This document shows positions 54,428 through 62,242 of a stretch of 64,000 nucleotides of DNA, piece by piece. The stretch spans positions 2,926,501 to 2,990,500 of the forward strand of contig OX638356.1 of NCBI GenBank assembly GCA_951813395.1, in the 5' to 3' direction. The position numbers were made by a program, and so were the translations under genes. The number at the start of each line of letters is the position of its first letter. The first letter of the stretch is position 1. Below the pieces are notes generated by a model. It had not been told where the DNA came from and ran no database searches. It was given only the letters and a program-made list of their open reading frames with translations. Source of the stretch: Longimicrobiales bacterium. GTDB taxonomy: Bacteria > Gemmatimonadota > Gemmatimonadetes > Longimicrobiales > Gaopeijiaceae.

Positions 54428-55600
54428 ATGAAGCGGAACAAGCTTCTCGCCGCCGTTCTCGCGCTGGCCATCGTCGCCGTGTATTTCGGCATGGACCGGA
54501 TTCAGGATGCGTCGGCCAGCGCCGTCGAAGCCCCGATGTTCGAGGTGGATCCGTTCTGGCCCAAGCCGCTCCCGGACCACATGGTGCTCGGGTCGGCCAT
54601 CGGGGTCGGCGTGGACTCCCGCGACCACGTGTTCATCGTGCACCGGGGGAACCTGACCGAACGCACGGAAGGCGGGGCCGACGCGGATCCGCCGATCGGA
54701 GAATGCTGCCGGGCTGCCCCGCCGGTGCTCGAGTTCGATCCGGAGGGCAACCTGGTGAACTCATGGGGCGGGCCGTCGGACGATTACGTGTGGCCGGCTT
54801 CGAATCACGGGATCACGGTCGACCACATGGACAACATCTGGATCGGCGGCAACGGCCCGAACGACACGCATGTCCTCAAGTTCTCGCGCGACGGCGAGTT
54901 CCTGGCCTCGTTCGGTGAACCGGAGGCCGGCGCGGCCGACAGCAACAGCCGCACGCGCTTCAACCGCGTGGCCAAGCTGGCGTTCGACGCCGAGGCCAAC
55001 GAGGCCTACCTGGCCGACGGATACGGGGGACGCCGCGTGGCGGTGCTGGACGCCTCCACCGGCGAGTTCAAGCGCTACTGGGGCGCCTACGGAAACGAGC
55101 CGGACGACACGCCGACCCCGCGCTACGACCCGGACGCACCCCTGATCCAGCAGTTCCGCACCCCCGTGCACTGCGCGGATCCATCGCGCGACGGGCACGT
55201 GTACGTATGCGACCGTCCCAACAACCGGATCCAGGTGTTCACCACGGACGGAACGTTCGTGGACGAGGTGCAGCTGGCGCCGCGGACGCTGGGAGACGGA
55301 TCGACCTGGGACGTCGCTTTTTCGCGCGACGCGGAACAGAAGTACATGTACGTGGCGGACGGCAAGAACATGAGGGTCTACGTGATGGACCGGCTGAGCC
55401 TCGAGGTGCTGACCAGCTTCGGAGACGGGGGGCGGCAGCCGGGGCTCTTCTTCGCGGTCCACAGCATCGCCACCGACTCGCAGGGCAACATCTACACGAC
55501 CGAGACCTACGAAGGGAAGCGCGTCCAGAAATTCGTCTACAAGGGAATGGGGCCCGTGACGGCCATGCACCAGGGAGCTCCCTGGCCGACGGGAAACTGA
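54428..55600 (+). CDS. NHL-repeat beta-propeller exported protein
   Basis: The product has 390 residues with a ribosome-binding sequence (aagggagcc) and an N-terminal membrane/signal segment (LAAVLALAIVAVYFGM). NHL-like blades are clear: VGVDSRDHVFIVHR, VLEFDPEGNLVNSWGG, WIGGNGPNDTHVLKFSRDGEFLASFG, HVYVCDRPNNRIQVFTTDG and SIATDSQGNIYTTETYEGKRVQKF. It resembles peptidyl-alpha-hydroxyglycine alpha-amidating-lyase-like propellers, but enzyme activity cannot be inferred. It may be co-transcribed with the lectin-like gene 27 bp downstream. Confidence 0.85.
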   Translation: MKRNKLLAAVLALAIVAVYFGMDRIQDASASAVEAPMFEVDPFWPKPLPDHMVLGSAIGVGVDSRDHVFIVHRGNLTERTEGGADADPPIGECCRAAPPVLEFDPEGNLVNSWGGPSDDYVWPASNHGITVDHMDNIWIGGNGPNDTHVLKFSRDGEFLASFGEPEAGAADSNSRTRFNRVAKLAFDAEANEAYLADGYGGRRVAVLDASTGEFKRYWGAYGNEPDDTPTPRYDPDAPLIQQFRTPVHCADPSRDGHVYVCDRPNNRIQVFTTDGTFVDEVQLAPRTLGDGSTWDVAFSRDAEQKYMYVADGKNMRVYVMDRLSLEVLTSFGDGGRQPGLFFAVHSIATDSQGNIYTTETYEGKRVQKFVYKGMGPVTAMHQGAPWPTGN

Positions 55601-55627
55601 CACACCCACGGAAGGAGCGGTGACACA

Positions 55628-56338
55628 ATGAAGACCTTTCCACTCGCAACCTGCACCGTGTTCGCGGGCGCGCTCGTGCTCGCAGCGTGCGCACCGGGCG
55701 ACGCGCCGGAAGCCGAGGGCAACGCCGACGCCGACGCCGGGGAAATGGGCGAACAGGCCCCGATGACCTTCTTCATCACCAGCGCGGGTCCCGGGGACGG
55801 CGCCAACCTCGGTGGGCTCGAAGGCGCCGACGCCCACTGCGAGACCCTGGCTTCGGCCGTGGGCGCGGGCGGCATGGGCTGGATGGCCTACCTCAGCACG
55901 ATCGGCGACGATGGCAGCCCCGCCGTGAACGCGCGCGACCGCATCGGGATGGGACCCTGGCACAACCAAGCCGGCGTGATGATCGCCAGCGACGTCGACG
56001 AACTTCATTCGGAGGCGGCCAACCTCACCAAGGAGACGATCCTGACGGAGATGGGCGACATGGTGAACGGCCGCGGCGACGACCCCAACATGCACGACAT
56101 CCTGACCGGGTCGAACATGGACGGGACCGCCTTCACCGCCGAAGACTATGACAACTGCGGCAACTGGATGAGCAACGCCGAGGACGGGAGCACGGCGGTG
56201 GGCCACCACGACCGGACCGGCGGCGGGCAGAACCCCACGTCCTGGAACGCAGCCCACGCGTCTCGCGGCTGCAGCCAGGAGAACCTGCAGGGCACCGGCG
56301 GCAACGGCTTCTTCTACTGCTTCGCGGCGGGCAACTGA
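55628..56338 (+). CDS. Lectin-like secreted lipoprotein (endostatin/C-type-lectin-like domain)
   Basis: The product has 236 residues, with ribosome-binding sequence ggaaggagcggtg and lipobox VLAAC. After an acidic Ala/Asp linker, a single domain starts MTFFITSAGPGDGANLGGL and contains ADAHCETLA, AYLSTIGDDGSPAVNARDRIG, HDILTGSNMDGTAF, CGNWMSN and SRGCSQENLQGTGGNGFFYCFA, with four or five Cys probably in disulfides. The pattern matches proteins annotated as bacterial lectins in this fold; the ligand is unknown. The stop overlaps the next start (TGATG). Confidence 0.78.
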   Translation: MKTFPLATCTVFAGALVLAACAPGDAPEAEGNADADAGEMGEQAPMTFFITSAGPGDGANLGGLEGADAHCETLASAVGAGGMGWMAYLSTIGDDGSPAVNARDRIGMGPWHNQAGVMIASDVDELHSEAANLTKETILTEMGDMVNGRGDDPNMHDILTGSNMDGTAFTAEDYDNCGNWMSNAEDGSTAVGHHDRTGGGQNPTSWNAAHASRGCSQENLQGTGGNGFFYCFAAGN

Positions 56339-57198
56339 TGCGCGGTCCGGCGGCGCTGCTGCCCGCGCTCGCGCTCGCGGCGTGCCAGGGCGGCGAAGGA
56401 GCGGAAGGCACTCCGGCCGACGGCGGCGGTTCGCCCGCGGCTGCGGCCGCCGACGTCCAGGCGGAGGCGGTCAACACCGTCTTCATCGAGGAGATGACCT
56501 GGACCGAGATCCGGGACGCCATCGACGCCGGCATGACCACGGTGATCCTGCCCACCGCCGGGACCGAGCAGAACGGCCCGCACATGGTGATGGGCAAGCA
56601 CCGCTACATCATCGACGAGGCCAGCGACCGGATCGCGCGCGAGCTCGGCAACGCCCTGGTCGCGCCTGCCGTGACCTACGTCCCGGAGGGAGAGGTGGAT
56701 CCGCCCTCGGGACACATGCGGTACGCCGGGACGATTACACTCCCGAACGAGTTCTTCATGAAGCTGGTCGAGTACGCCGCTCGCAGTTTCCGCGCCCACG
56801 GCTTCACCGACATCGTGTTCATCGGCGACAGCGGCGGGAACCAGAGGGGTATGGAGGCGGTCGCGGCGATGTTGAACGACGAGTGGGGCGGCGACGGCGC
56901 GACCGTGCATTTCATCGGCGACTACTACGCGAACAACGGCTTCCGCGACTGGCTCATGGAGCAGGGCGAGACCGAGGAGACGATCGGGCGCCACGCCGGC
57001 ATCTCGGACACGTCGATCCTGCTCTACGTGGAGCCGCGTCACATCCGTCAGGATCAGCTGGCGCCCGGCGGCGGCTTCGAGAACAGCGGCGTATCGGGCG
57101 ATCCCACGCGGGCCTCGGCCGAGTACGGCCGGGTCGGCATGGACATGCGCGTGGAGGCGGCGGTCCGGCAGATCCGCGCGGCGACCGGGTCCATGTAG
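56338..57198 (+). CDS. Exported creatininase-family protein with altered metal ligands
   Basis: The product has 286 residues with a lipobox (ALAAC). The creatininase fold is clear (IDAGMTTVILPTAGTEQNGPHM, DIVFIGDSGGNQRGM, IGRHAGISDTSILLY). The usual metal-site residues differ: EQHG reads EQNG, the Asp after the HLP-like segment reads GKHRY, HGGN reads SGGN and ETS reads DTS. Whether it is an amidohydrolase is thus uncertain. It is joined to the lectin-like gene by an overlapping stop/start. Confidence 0.75.
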   Translation: MRGPAALLPALALAACQGGEGAEGTPADGGGSPAAAAADVQAEAVNTVFIEEMTWTEIRDAIDAGMTTVILPTAGTEQNGPHMVMGKHRYIIDEASDRIARELGNALVAPAVTYVPEGEVDPPSGHMRYAGTITLPNEFFMKLVEYAARSFRAHGFTDIVFIGDSGGNQRGMEAVAAMLNDEWGGDGATVHFIGDYYANNGFRDWLMEQGETEETIGRHAGISDTSILLYVEPRHIRQDQLAPGGGFENSGVSGDPTRASAEYGRVGMDMRVEAAVRQIRAATGSM

Positions 57199-57221
57199 CG
57201 CGGACGGTGGTAGGGGGCTCC

Positions 57222-58067
57222 GTGACGGCGGGAACGGGTTGGCGCACGGCCGCGCTGGTGGCGGGGGCGGCGGTAGCCGCGGGCGTGGCGGGCATCGTGG
57301 GCGCGATCATGCCGTCCGGCCGCGCCGCCGCCCAGGACACGGCGGGCGGCGCCGAAAGCGCGACCTTTACCCTTGGCGGGGAAATAGTGGACGCGGTCAA
57401 CGGAGCACCGATCATCGCCGCGCTCGTCAAGGTCCCGGCGCTGAGAAGAAAGGTCAGCTCCGACGTGAACGGCCGGTTCCGGCTCGCGGACTTCCCGGAG
57501 GGCACGTGGGACATCGTCGTCGAGCAGCTCGGGTATCACACCCTGACCGGATCGGTCACGGTCGCGGAGGGCAGCGGGCTGAGCCTGCGCTTGAACCCGG
57601 ATCCGGTCGCGCTGGACGAGATCAGGGCCGGCGGTCTGACCTACAGGACCCGATTGCGGCGCAGGCGAAACGCCACGGAGATGTGGTCCTACGAGCTCGA
57701 CGGAGAGGCGCTCCGAGACAGCCGCCACGAGGACGTGTGGGAACTGGTGGCACGGCGCGAGGGCTTTCACTTCGAGGGGTATTCCAACTACGGCTGCCCG
57801 CTGGCCACGATCTACGGGGTGCCGCTCGTCGTGAGCCTGTACGTGAACGACCGCGCGGTGCGGATCGGGCTCTTCGACCAGTACGCACCGGCCGATTTGG
57901 CCCTGGTGGAGGTCTACGAATTCGGCGCCATAATCAAGGCGTATACCCAGGACTACCTCGATCGCATGACGCGGGAGAGACGGGTCGCGGTGTCGTCGAC
58001 GCCGGCGCTCTGTCCCTCCGAGTCGCGCACGATCTACCGGCGGGGCCGGTGGGTGGGGGTTCCGTGA
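57222..58067 (+). CDS. CarboxypepD_reg-like domain protein, tandem paralogue 1
   Basis: GTG 57222 (after tagggggctcc) gives 281 residues with a signal peptide/anchor (VAGAAVAAGVAGIVGAIM). The beta-sandwich domain (about 45-125) shows GGEIVDAVNGAPIIAALVKV, DVNGRFRLADFPEGTWDIVV and QLGYHTLTGSVTVAEG, like the N-terminal domains of TonB-dependent receptors. The C-terminal half differs strongly from its two neighbours (FEGYSNYGCPLATIYGVPL) and has no recognised family. It may be a stand-alone accessory domain that regulates or localises export. Confidence 0.7.
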   Translation: MTAGTGWRTAALVAGAAVAAGVAGIVGAIMPSGRAAAQDTAGGAESATFTLGGEIVDAVNGAPIIAALVKVPALRRKVSSDVNGRFRLADFPEGTWDIVVEQLGYHTLTGSVTVAEGSGLSLRLNPDPVALDEIRAGGLTYRTRLRRRRNATEMWSYELDGEALRDSRHEDVWELVARREGFHFEGYSNYGCPLATIYGVPLVVSLYVNDRAVRIGLFDQYAPADLALVEVYEFGAIIKAYTQDYLDRMTRERRVAVSSTPALCPSESRTIYRRGRWVGVP

Positions 58068-58837
58068 GTGTGCCCGGCAGCTGGCGCCGGCGCAGGGGAG
58101 TGGTTCTCGGCGCCGCGGTCGCGCTCGGCCTGAGCGTCTCCGGCCCGCCGCGGTTGTCGGGACAGGAGACCGTCACATACACATTGACCGGCCAGATCAT
58201 CGACGCGGTCAACGAAACACCCGTCATCGCCGGGGTAGTCAAGGTCCCCGATCTGCGCCGCTTCGTCTTCACCGATGTGAACGGCCGTTTTGCGTTCACC
58301 GACTTCCCCGAGGGCACGTGGGACATCGTGGTCGAGCAGCTCGGGTACCACACCCTCGATGGCTCGGTGACGGTGGCCGAGGGCAACGCGCTCTTCCTGC
58401 GCCTGAACCCCGACCCGATCGAGCTGGAGGGCCTGCGGGTGCGGACGCGCTCGGAGCAGTTGCTGGAACGGCGGCGGCGGCGCACCCCGTTCCGCGTCGT
58501 CAGGATCTCCACCGAGACCATCGCGAACGCGATCAATCCGGACCCGACGGCGATATTCAGGTTCAACGCGGCGGCACCGATTACGGGCTGCTCGGGCGAG
58601 GCAGACGAATGGATGACACCCGGGTGCGTCATGGTGAAGGGCAAGCCGAAGCCGATCGGGATCTTTGTGGATGAAGGGCCGCTGCTCGGCGGAATGGTGG
58701 AATTCGCGGCCCTGAGTCACCTGGACATCCATTCGATGGAGTGGATACCGCGCATGGCGATGCTCAGAGTCTACACCAGGCGGTTTGTCGAGCGCCTCGA
58801 CAACACGAGCATCAGCCTGGCGCCCCTGGTGTGGTGA
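58064..58837 (+). CDS. CarboxypepD_reg-like domain protein, tandem paralogue 2
   Basis: GTG 58064 overlaps the previous stop (GTGA), giving 257 residues. The signal peptide is followed by the same beta-sandwich (TGQIIDAVNETPVIAGVVKV, DVNGRFAFTDFPEGTWDIVV, QLGYHTLDGSVTVAEGNALF) and the motif RLNPDPIELEGLR. The C-terminal half has two Cys (ITGCSGEADEWMTPGC) and GIFVDEGPLLGGMVEFAAL, shared with paralogue 3 in outline. The start codon arrangement implies co-translation along the cluster. Confidence 0.75.
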   Translation: MSVPGSWRRRRGVVLGAAVALGLSVSGPPRLSGQETVTYTLTGQIIDAVNETPVIAGVVKVPDLRRFVFTDVNGRFAFTDFPEGTWDIVVEQLGYHTLDGSVTVAEGNALFLRLNPDPIELEGLRVRTRSEQLLERRRRRTPFRVVRISTETIANAINPDPTAIFRFNAAAPITGCSGEADEWMTPGCVMVKGKPKPIGIFVDEGPLLGGMVEFAALSHLDIHSMEWIPRMAMLRVYTRRFVERLDNTSISLAPLVW

Positions 58838-59622
58838 TGAAGCGGGGCCGACGCGCCCGGCGCGCATCGTTTCTTGTTGCGTGCCTCGCAGTCGGGGCCG
58901 GTGCGGAGGGGCTGACCGCGCAGGATCCGGCCACCTTTACGCTGACCGGGCAGATCGTCGACGCGGTCAACGGAGCGCCCGTGGTCGCCGCCGTGATCAA
59001 GGTTCCCGCACTGCGGCGTCTCGTGTTCACGAACGTGAGTGGCCGCTTCGCATTCACGGACTTTCCCGAAGGCACGTGGGACATCCTGGTCGAGCAGCTC
59101 GGATACCACACGCTCGAGGGCTCTGTTACGGTGGCCGACGGCAACGGGCTCTTCCTGCGGCTCAACCCCGATCCGATCGAGCTGGAAGGCCTGCGCGCAG
59201 TCAGTCGCGGCGACCGGCTGCTCCACGAGCGGCGCCGGCGCTACCCCTTCAGAGTGACCACGATCTCGGCATCCACGATCACGGACGCCGTGGACCGGGA
59301 CCTCGGGGCCATCTTCAGGAGACACGCCAATGCGCCGCTCGCCACGTGCCCGGAGGAGCTGGACCCGTGGCGGTCGATGGGCAGCTGCATGTACAAGCGC
59401 GGCGATCTCAAGCCCATCAGCGTCTACCTGGACGAAGCACCCCTCATGGGGGGAATGATGGAGCTGTCGCAGCTCGACTACCGGGAAATCCACTCCATGG
59501 ACTGGGTGCCGGGCATCTGGCGCTCGGACAACCCCGAACTCCGGGTCTACAGCAAGAGGTTCATCGAGCGGCTGAACAGCTCCAACACCCACCTGGCCCC
59601 GTTTTCGTGGTTCGTGCCGTAG
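58837..59622 (+). CDS. CarboxypepD_reg-like domain protein, tandem paralogue 3
   Basis: ATG 58837 overlaps the previous stop (TGATG), 261 residues. The N-terminal domain is nearly identical in motif content to paralogue 2 (NVSGRFAFTDFPEGTWDILV, QLGYHTLEGSVTVADG, RLNPDPIELEGLR). The C-terminal half repeats the theme of two Cys (ATCPEEL...GSCMYKRGD), SVYLDEAPLMGGMMELSQL and HSMDWVPG before a short tail. High conservation of the N-terminal half with diverging C-termini suggests a shared partner and variable ligands (inference). Confidence 0.75.
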   Translation: MKRGRRARRASFLVACLAVGAGAEGLTAQDPATFTLTGQIVDAVNGAPVVAAVIKVPALRRLVFTNVSGRFAFTDFPEGTWDILVEQLGYHTLEGSVTVADGNGLFLRLNPDPIELEGLRAVSRGDRLLHERRRRYPFRVTTISASTITDAVDRDLGAIFRRHANAPLATCPEELDPWRSMGSCMYKRGDLKPISVYLDEAPLMGGMMELSQLDYREIHSMDWVPGIWRSDNPELRVYSKRFIERLNSSNTHLAPFSWFVP

Positions 59623-60764
59623 TTCTGCTGGCGGCCGTGGCGGCCTGCTCCCGGACCCTTCCGGAAGCCGCTGCAGTCGGCGACCCGGTGCCGGGCTTGA
59701 CCGACGAGGAAATCGCGCGCTTCGACGCCGGCCGCGCGCTCTTCGACCGCGTGTTCGCGGTGGACGAAGGAACGGGGCCCCTCTTCAACGAGAACCAGTG
59801 CAGCGCCTGCCACACATTCCCGGCGCCCGGCGGGACGGGTGAGCAGCTCGTGATCAAGGCGACCCGCCGGCTGCCGGACGGACGTTGCGACATTCTCGCC
59901 AGCGAGGGCGGCGAGAATCTGCGGCGACAGGCGACGCCCGCCCTCGCGGAGCTCGGCATCGAGCGCGACACGATCCCGTCGGCGACGGCGGACATCGCGA
60001 CCTTTGCGGTCCCCTTCCTGTTCGGGCTGGGAGCGGCCGATCTGGTGCCCGAGCAGGCACTTCACGAGGCCGCAGATCCCGACGACCGCGACGGCGACGG
60101 CATCTCGGGCCGGGTGGGCCGCACTCCCGACGGCCGCGCGGGGCGATTCGGTCGCAAGGCGGACGTGGCATCGCTGGACGACTTTACCCACCTCGCCCTC
60201 TTCAACGAGATGGGGATCACCACCACGTCGCACCCCCGCGAGCGCGGCCCCAACAGCGCCCCGCTCCCGCAAGGCGTCGACCCCGCGCCCGACCCCGAAC
60301 TCGGCGACGGTCCCGTCGACCTCATCACCGATTTCGTGCGCATGCTGGCCCCCCCGCCCCGCCCCGCTCCCGACCCCGACGCGGCTCCGCTCATCGCGCA
60401 CGGCGAGGCCCTCTTCACGGCCATCGGCTGCGCGGCCTGCCACACCCCCCACGTGACCACCGGTCCTTCCCCGCTCGCCCCTCTCGACCGCGTCCGCGCG
60501 CCTCTGTACTCGGACCTCCTCCTCCACGACCTCGGCCCCGCCCTGGCCAGCACCTGCGCTCCAGGCGCCACCGAGACCGAGTACCGGACGGCACCGCTGC
60601 TCGGCCTCAGGCACCGGCGCCCCTACCTGCACGACCTGCGGGCCACCACGCTCGAGCGCGCCATCGAACTGCACGGCGGCGAAGCTCGATCGGCGCGCGA
60701 TGCCTTCGCGGCCCTGCCGATCGCCGACCGTCAGGCGCTGCTGCGCTTCCTGCGTTCGCTGTAG
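59607..60764 (+). CDS. Di-heme c-type cytochrome (di-heme oxidoreductase family)
   Basis: GTG 59607, overlapping the previous gene, starts 385 residues with a lipobox (AAVAACS). Two heme-c attachment sites are present: CSACHTF near residue 65 and CAACHTP near residue 275. FALPIADRQALLRFLRSL-like AFAALPIADRQALLRFL at the C-terminus and FLFGLGAADLVPEQALHE match the di-heme oxidoreductase (DUF1111/cytochrome peroxidase-like) family. It probably transfers electrons in the periplasm. Its last residues end 10 bp before the convergent plug gene. Confidence 0.85.
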   Translation: MVRAVVLLAAVAACSRTLPEAAAVGDPVPGLTDEEIARFDAGRALFDRVFAVDEGTGPLFNENQCSACHTFPAPGGTGEQLVIKATRRLPDGRCDILASEGGENLRRQATPALAELGIERDTIPSATADIATFAVPFLFGLGAADLVPEQALHEAADPDDRDGDGISGRVGRTPDGRAGRFGRKADVASLDDFTHLALFNEMGITTTSHPRERGPNSAPLPQGVDPAPDPELGDGPVDLITDFVRMLAPPPRPAPDPDAAPLIAHGEALFTAIGCAACHTPHVTTGPSPLAPLDRVRAPLYSDLLLHDLGPALASTCAPGATETEYRTAPLLGLRHRRPYLHDLRATTLERAIELHGGEARSARDAFAALPIADRQALLRFLRSL

Positions 60765-60774
60765 CCGCGGGCAG

Positions 60775-62055
60775 CTAGCGCTCGGACCGGAACAACCTGT
60801 CCGTGAGCGTAGCCACCAGAGGCACCGCCACCGTGAGCGTCACCATCCCCAGACCTTGCAGGAACTCCGTTTCCTCACGCTGGCCCGCTATCCCGAGGGC
60901 GTAGCCGGGGATGAGGGTGACCGCCGCACCGATCAGTGCCGCGCCGAGCGTCCCGTGCGACCTGTCGGTCTCGCCGCCGAGACGAGCGCCCAGCGCCGAT
61001 CCCAGCGCCGGCAGCGCCACGGCGGTGGCCGTGACCATCATGGTGGTGGTCGCACTGCATTCGGTGAACAGCACGTCCTCCTCCCGCCCCTTGAAGCCGA
61101 TGCAGCGGCTGGCTATCGCCATCCCCGCAGCCAGCCCGGCAGCGTTGCCGGCCGCGGACCCCAGGAAGACCCTGCCCATGCGGTGCGGCGCCGGCTCCAG
61201 CGACCAGTCATACCGTTGCGGGCCCAGCACCCGCCGCCTCACGTCCTCGTCCGGATTCCGCCCGGGCCTCCTGGTCTCGATGACGAGAGCCCCCCACAGC
61301 GACCCTGAACCGAATCGGGCGCCGGCCTCCGATGGCTGCACCAGCTCAATGTTTTCGACGGACTCGATCGGGAGCGTCGCGTAGAGGGTCGCCGGGTTGC
61401 GCACCAGCACGCCATCCAGGTAGACCTCCGGGGAGTTGCAGCCCGGATCGCTGCTGCCGAGGCCGCGTATGAAGTTGCCGGCGCGCGCGCCACGGAACTC
61501 GACGCAGGTCGGCTGTCCCACGACACCGCTCCGGGTAATCCGTATCCCCGGAACCTGGGCCGTGAGGAGTTCGACCAGGGTCATCGACGTATCCCGATAC
61601 CGCTGGATCTCTTCGCGGGAGATCCGGTTGAGCTGGCGGCCCGCCCCCCGACGCTCCCGGGCCCCGCGGCTCATGGCCTCGACCACCAGGGGCGCCAGGC
61701 TGATCCCCTCCTGCGCGATCCGGATCGTCAGCCGCAGGGGTTCGTCGCCCACCTCCACCTCCTGCCAGTGCGCCCCGTACGCGACATGGTTGACCGTGAG
61801 CACCCAGCTGCGCGGCGGCACGTCGGGAAAAACAAAGGACCCGTTGGCGTCGGTGATCCGCGTCCCCACACCGTCGATCCACACCTCCACATCGGCCACG
61901 GGGCCGCCCGTCGCCTCATCCATGACCTGGCCCGACACCGACGTGCCCGACTGCGCCGCAATGGCGGTCGGATCCCCCCAAAAGAGGGCAAGCGCGGCGG
62001 CTGCCAGGGCGCTCGGCCAGCCAGGCCCGGCCCACTCCCGCCAGGTCCCCTTCAT
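60775..62055 (-). CDS. TonB-plug-domain protein without a receptor barrel
   Basis: The product has 426 residues. A signal segment is followed by a CarboxypepD_reg-like domain (SGQVMDEATGGPVADVEVWI, TDANGSFVFPDVPPRSWVL) and a plug domain (TLVELLTAQVPGIRI, PTCVEFRGARAGNFIRG, EVYLDGVLVRNPATLYATLP, SVENIELVQPSEAGARFGSG). TonB receptors continue with a barrel of some 500 residues; this one ends after about 150 residues that hold hydrophobic segments (AAGNAAGLAAGMAIA, LGAALIGAAVTLIPGYALGI) more like membrane helices. It resembles proteins annotated as TonB-dependent receptor plug domain-containing. Confidence 0.78.
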   Translation of the reverse strand: MKGTWREWAGPGWPSALAAAALALFWGDPTAIAAQSGTSVSGQVMDEATGGPVADVEVWIDGVGTRITDANGSFVFPDVPPRSWVLTVNHVAYGAHWQEVEVGDEPLRLTIRIAQEGISLAPLVVEAMSRGARERRGAGRQLNRISREEIQRYRDTSMTLVELLTAQVPGIRITRSGVVGQPTCVEFRGARAGNFIRGLGSSDPGCNSPEVYLDGVLVRNPATLYATLPIESVENIELVQPSEAGARFGSGSLWGALVIETRRPGRNPDEDVRRRVLGPQRYDWSLEPAPHRMGRVFLGSAAGNAAGLAAGMAIASRCIGFKGREEDVLFTECSATTTMMVTATAVALPALGSALGARLGGETDRSHGTLGAALIGAAVTLIPGYALGIAGQREETEFLQGLGMVTLTVAVPLVATLTDRLFRSER

Positions 62056-62242
62056 ACGACTCCTCCCGCCCGCGGCGCACCATGCGACGCGAAGCTCTTG
62101 ACAAACAGTGTACCCATGTTAGCGCGCACGCGACGCATGTGCTACTGTAGTCTCGTCCATTGCGAGGATGGCCGCAGCGCGCGAGTGTGCGCGACACGGT
62201 GTATACATCCCCGCATACATCTTTGGTCCATAGGAGGACGCC
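62056..62242. other. Divergent intergenic region with possible -35 element
   Basis: The 187 bp between the plug gene and the SusC gene contain TTGACA at 62098-62103, oriented toward the SusC gene, but no good -10 hexamer at 16-18 bp downstream. A TATACA-like stretch occurs at about 62202. No other structure is evident. Confidence 0.25.
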
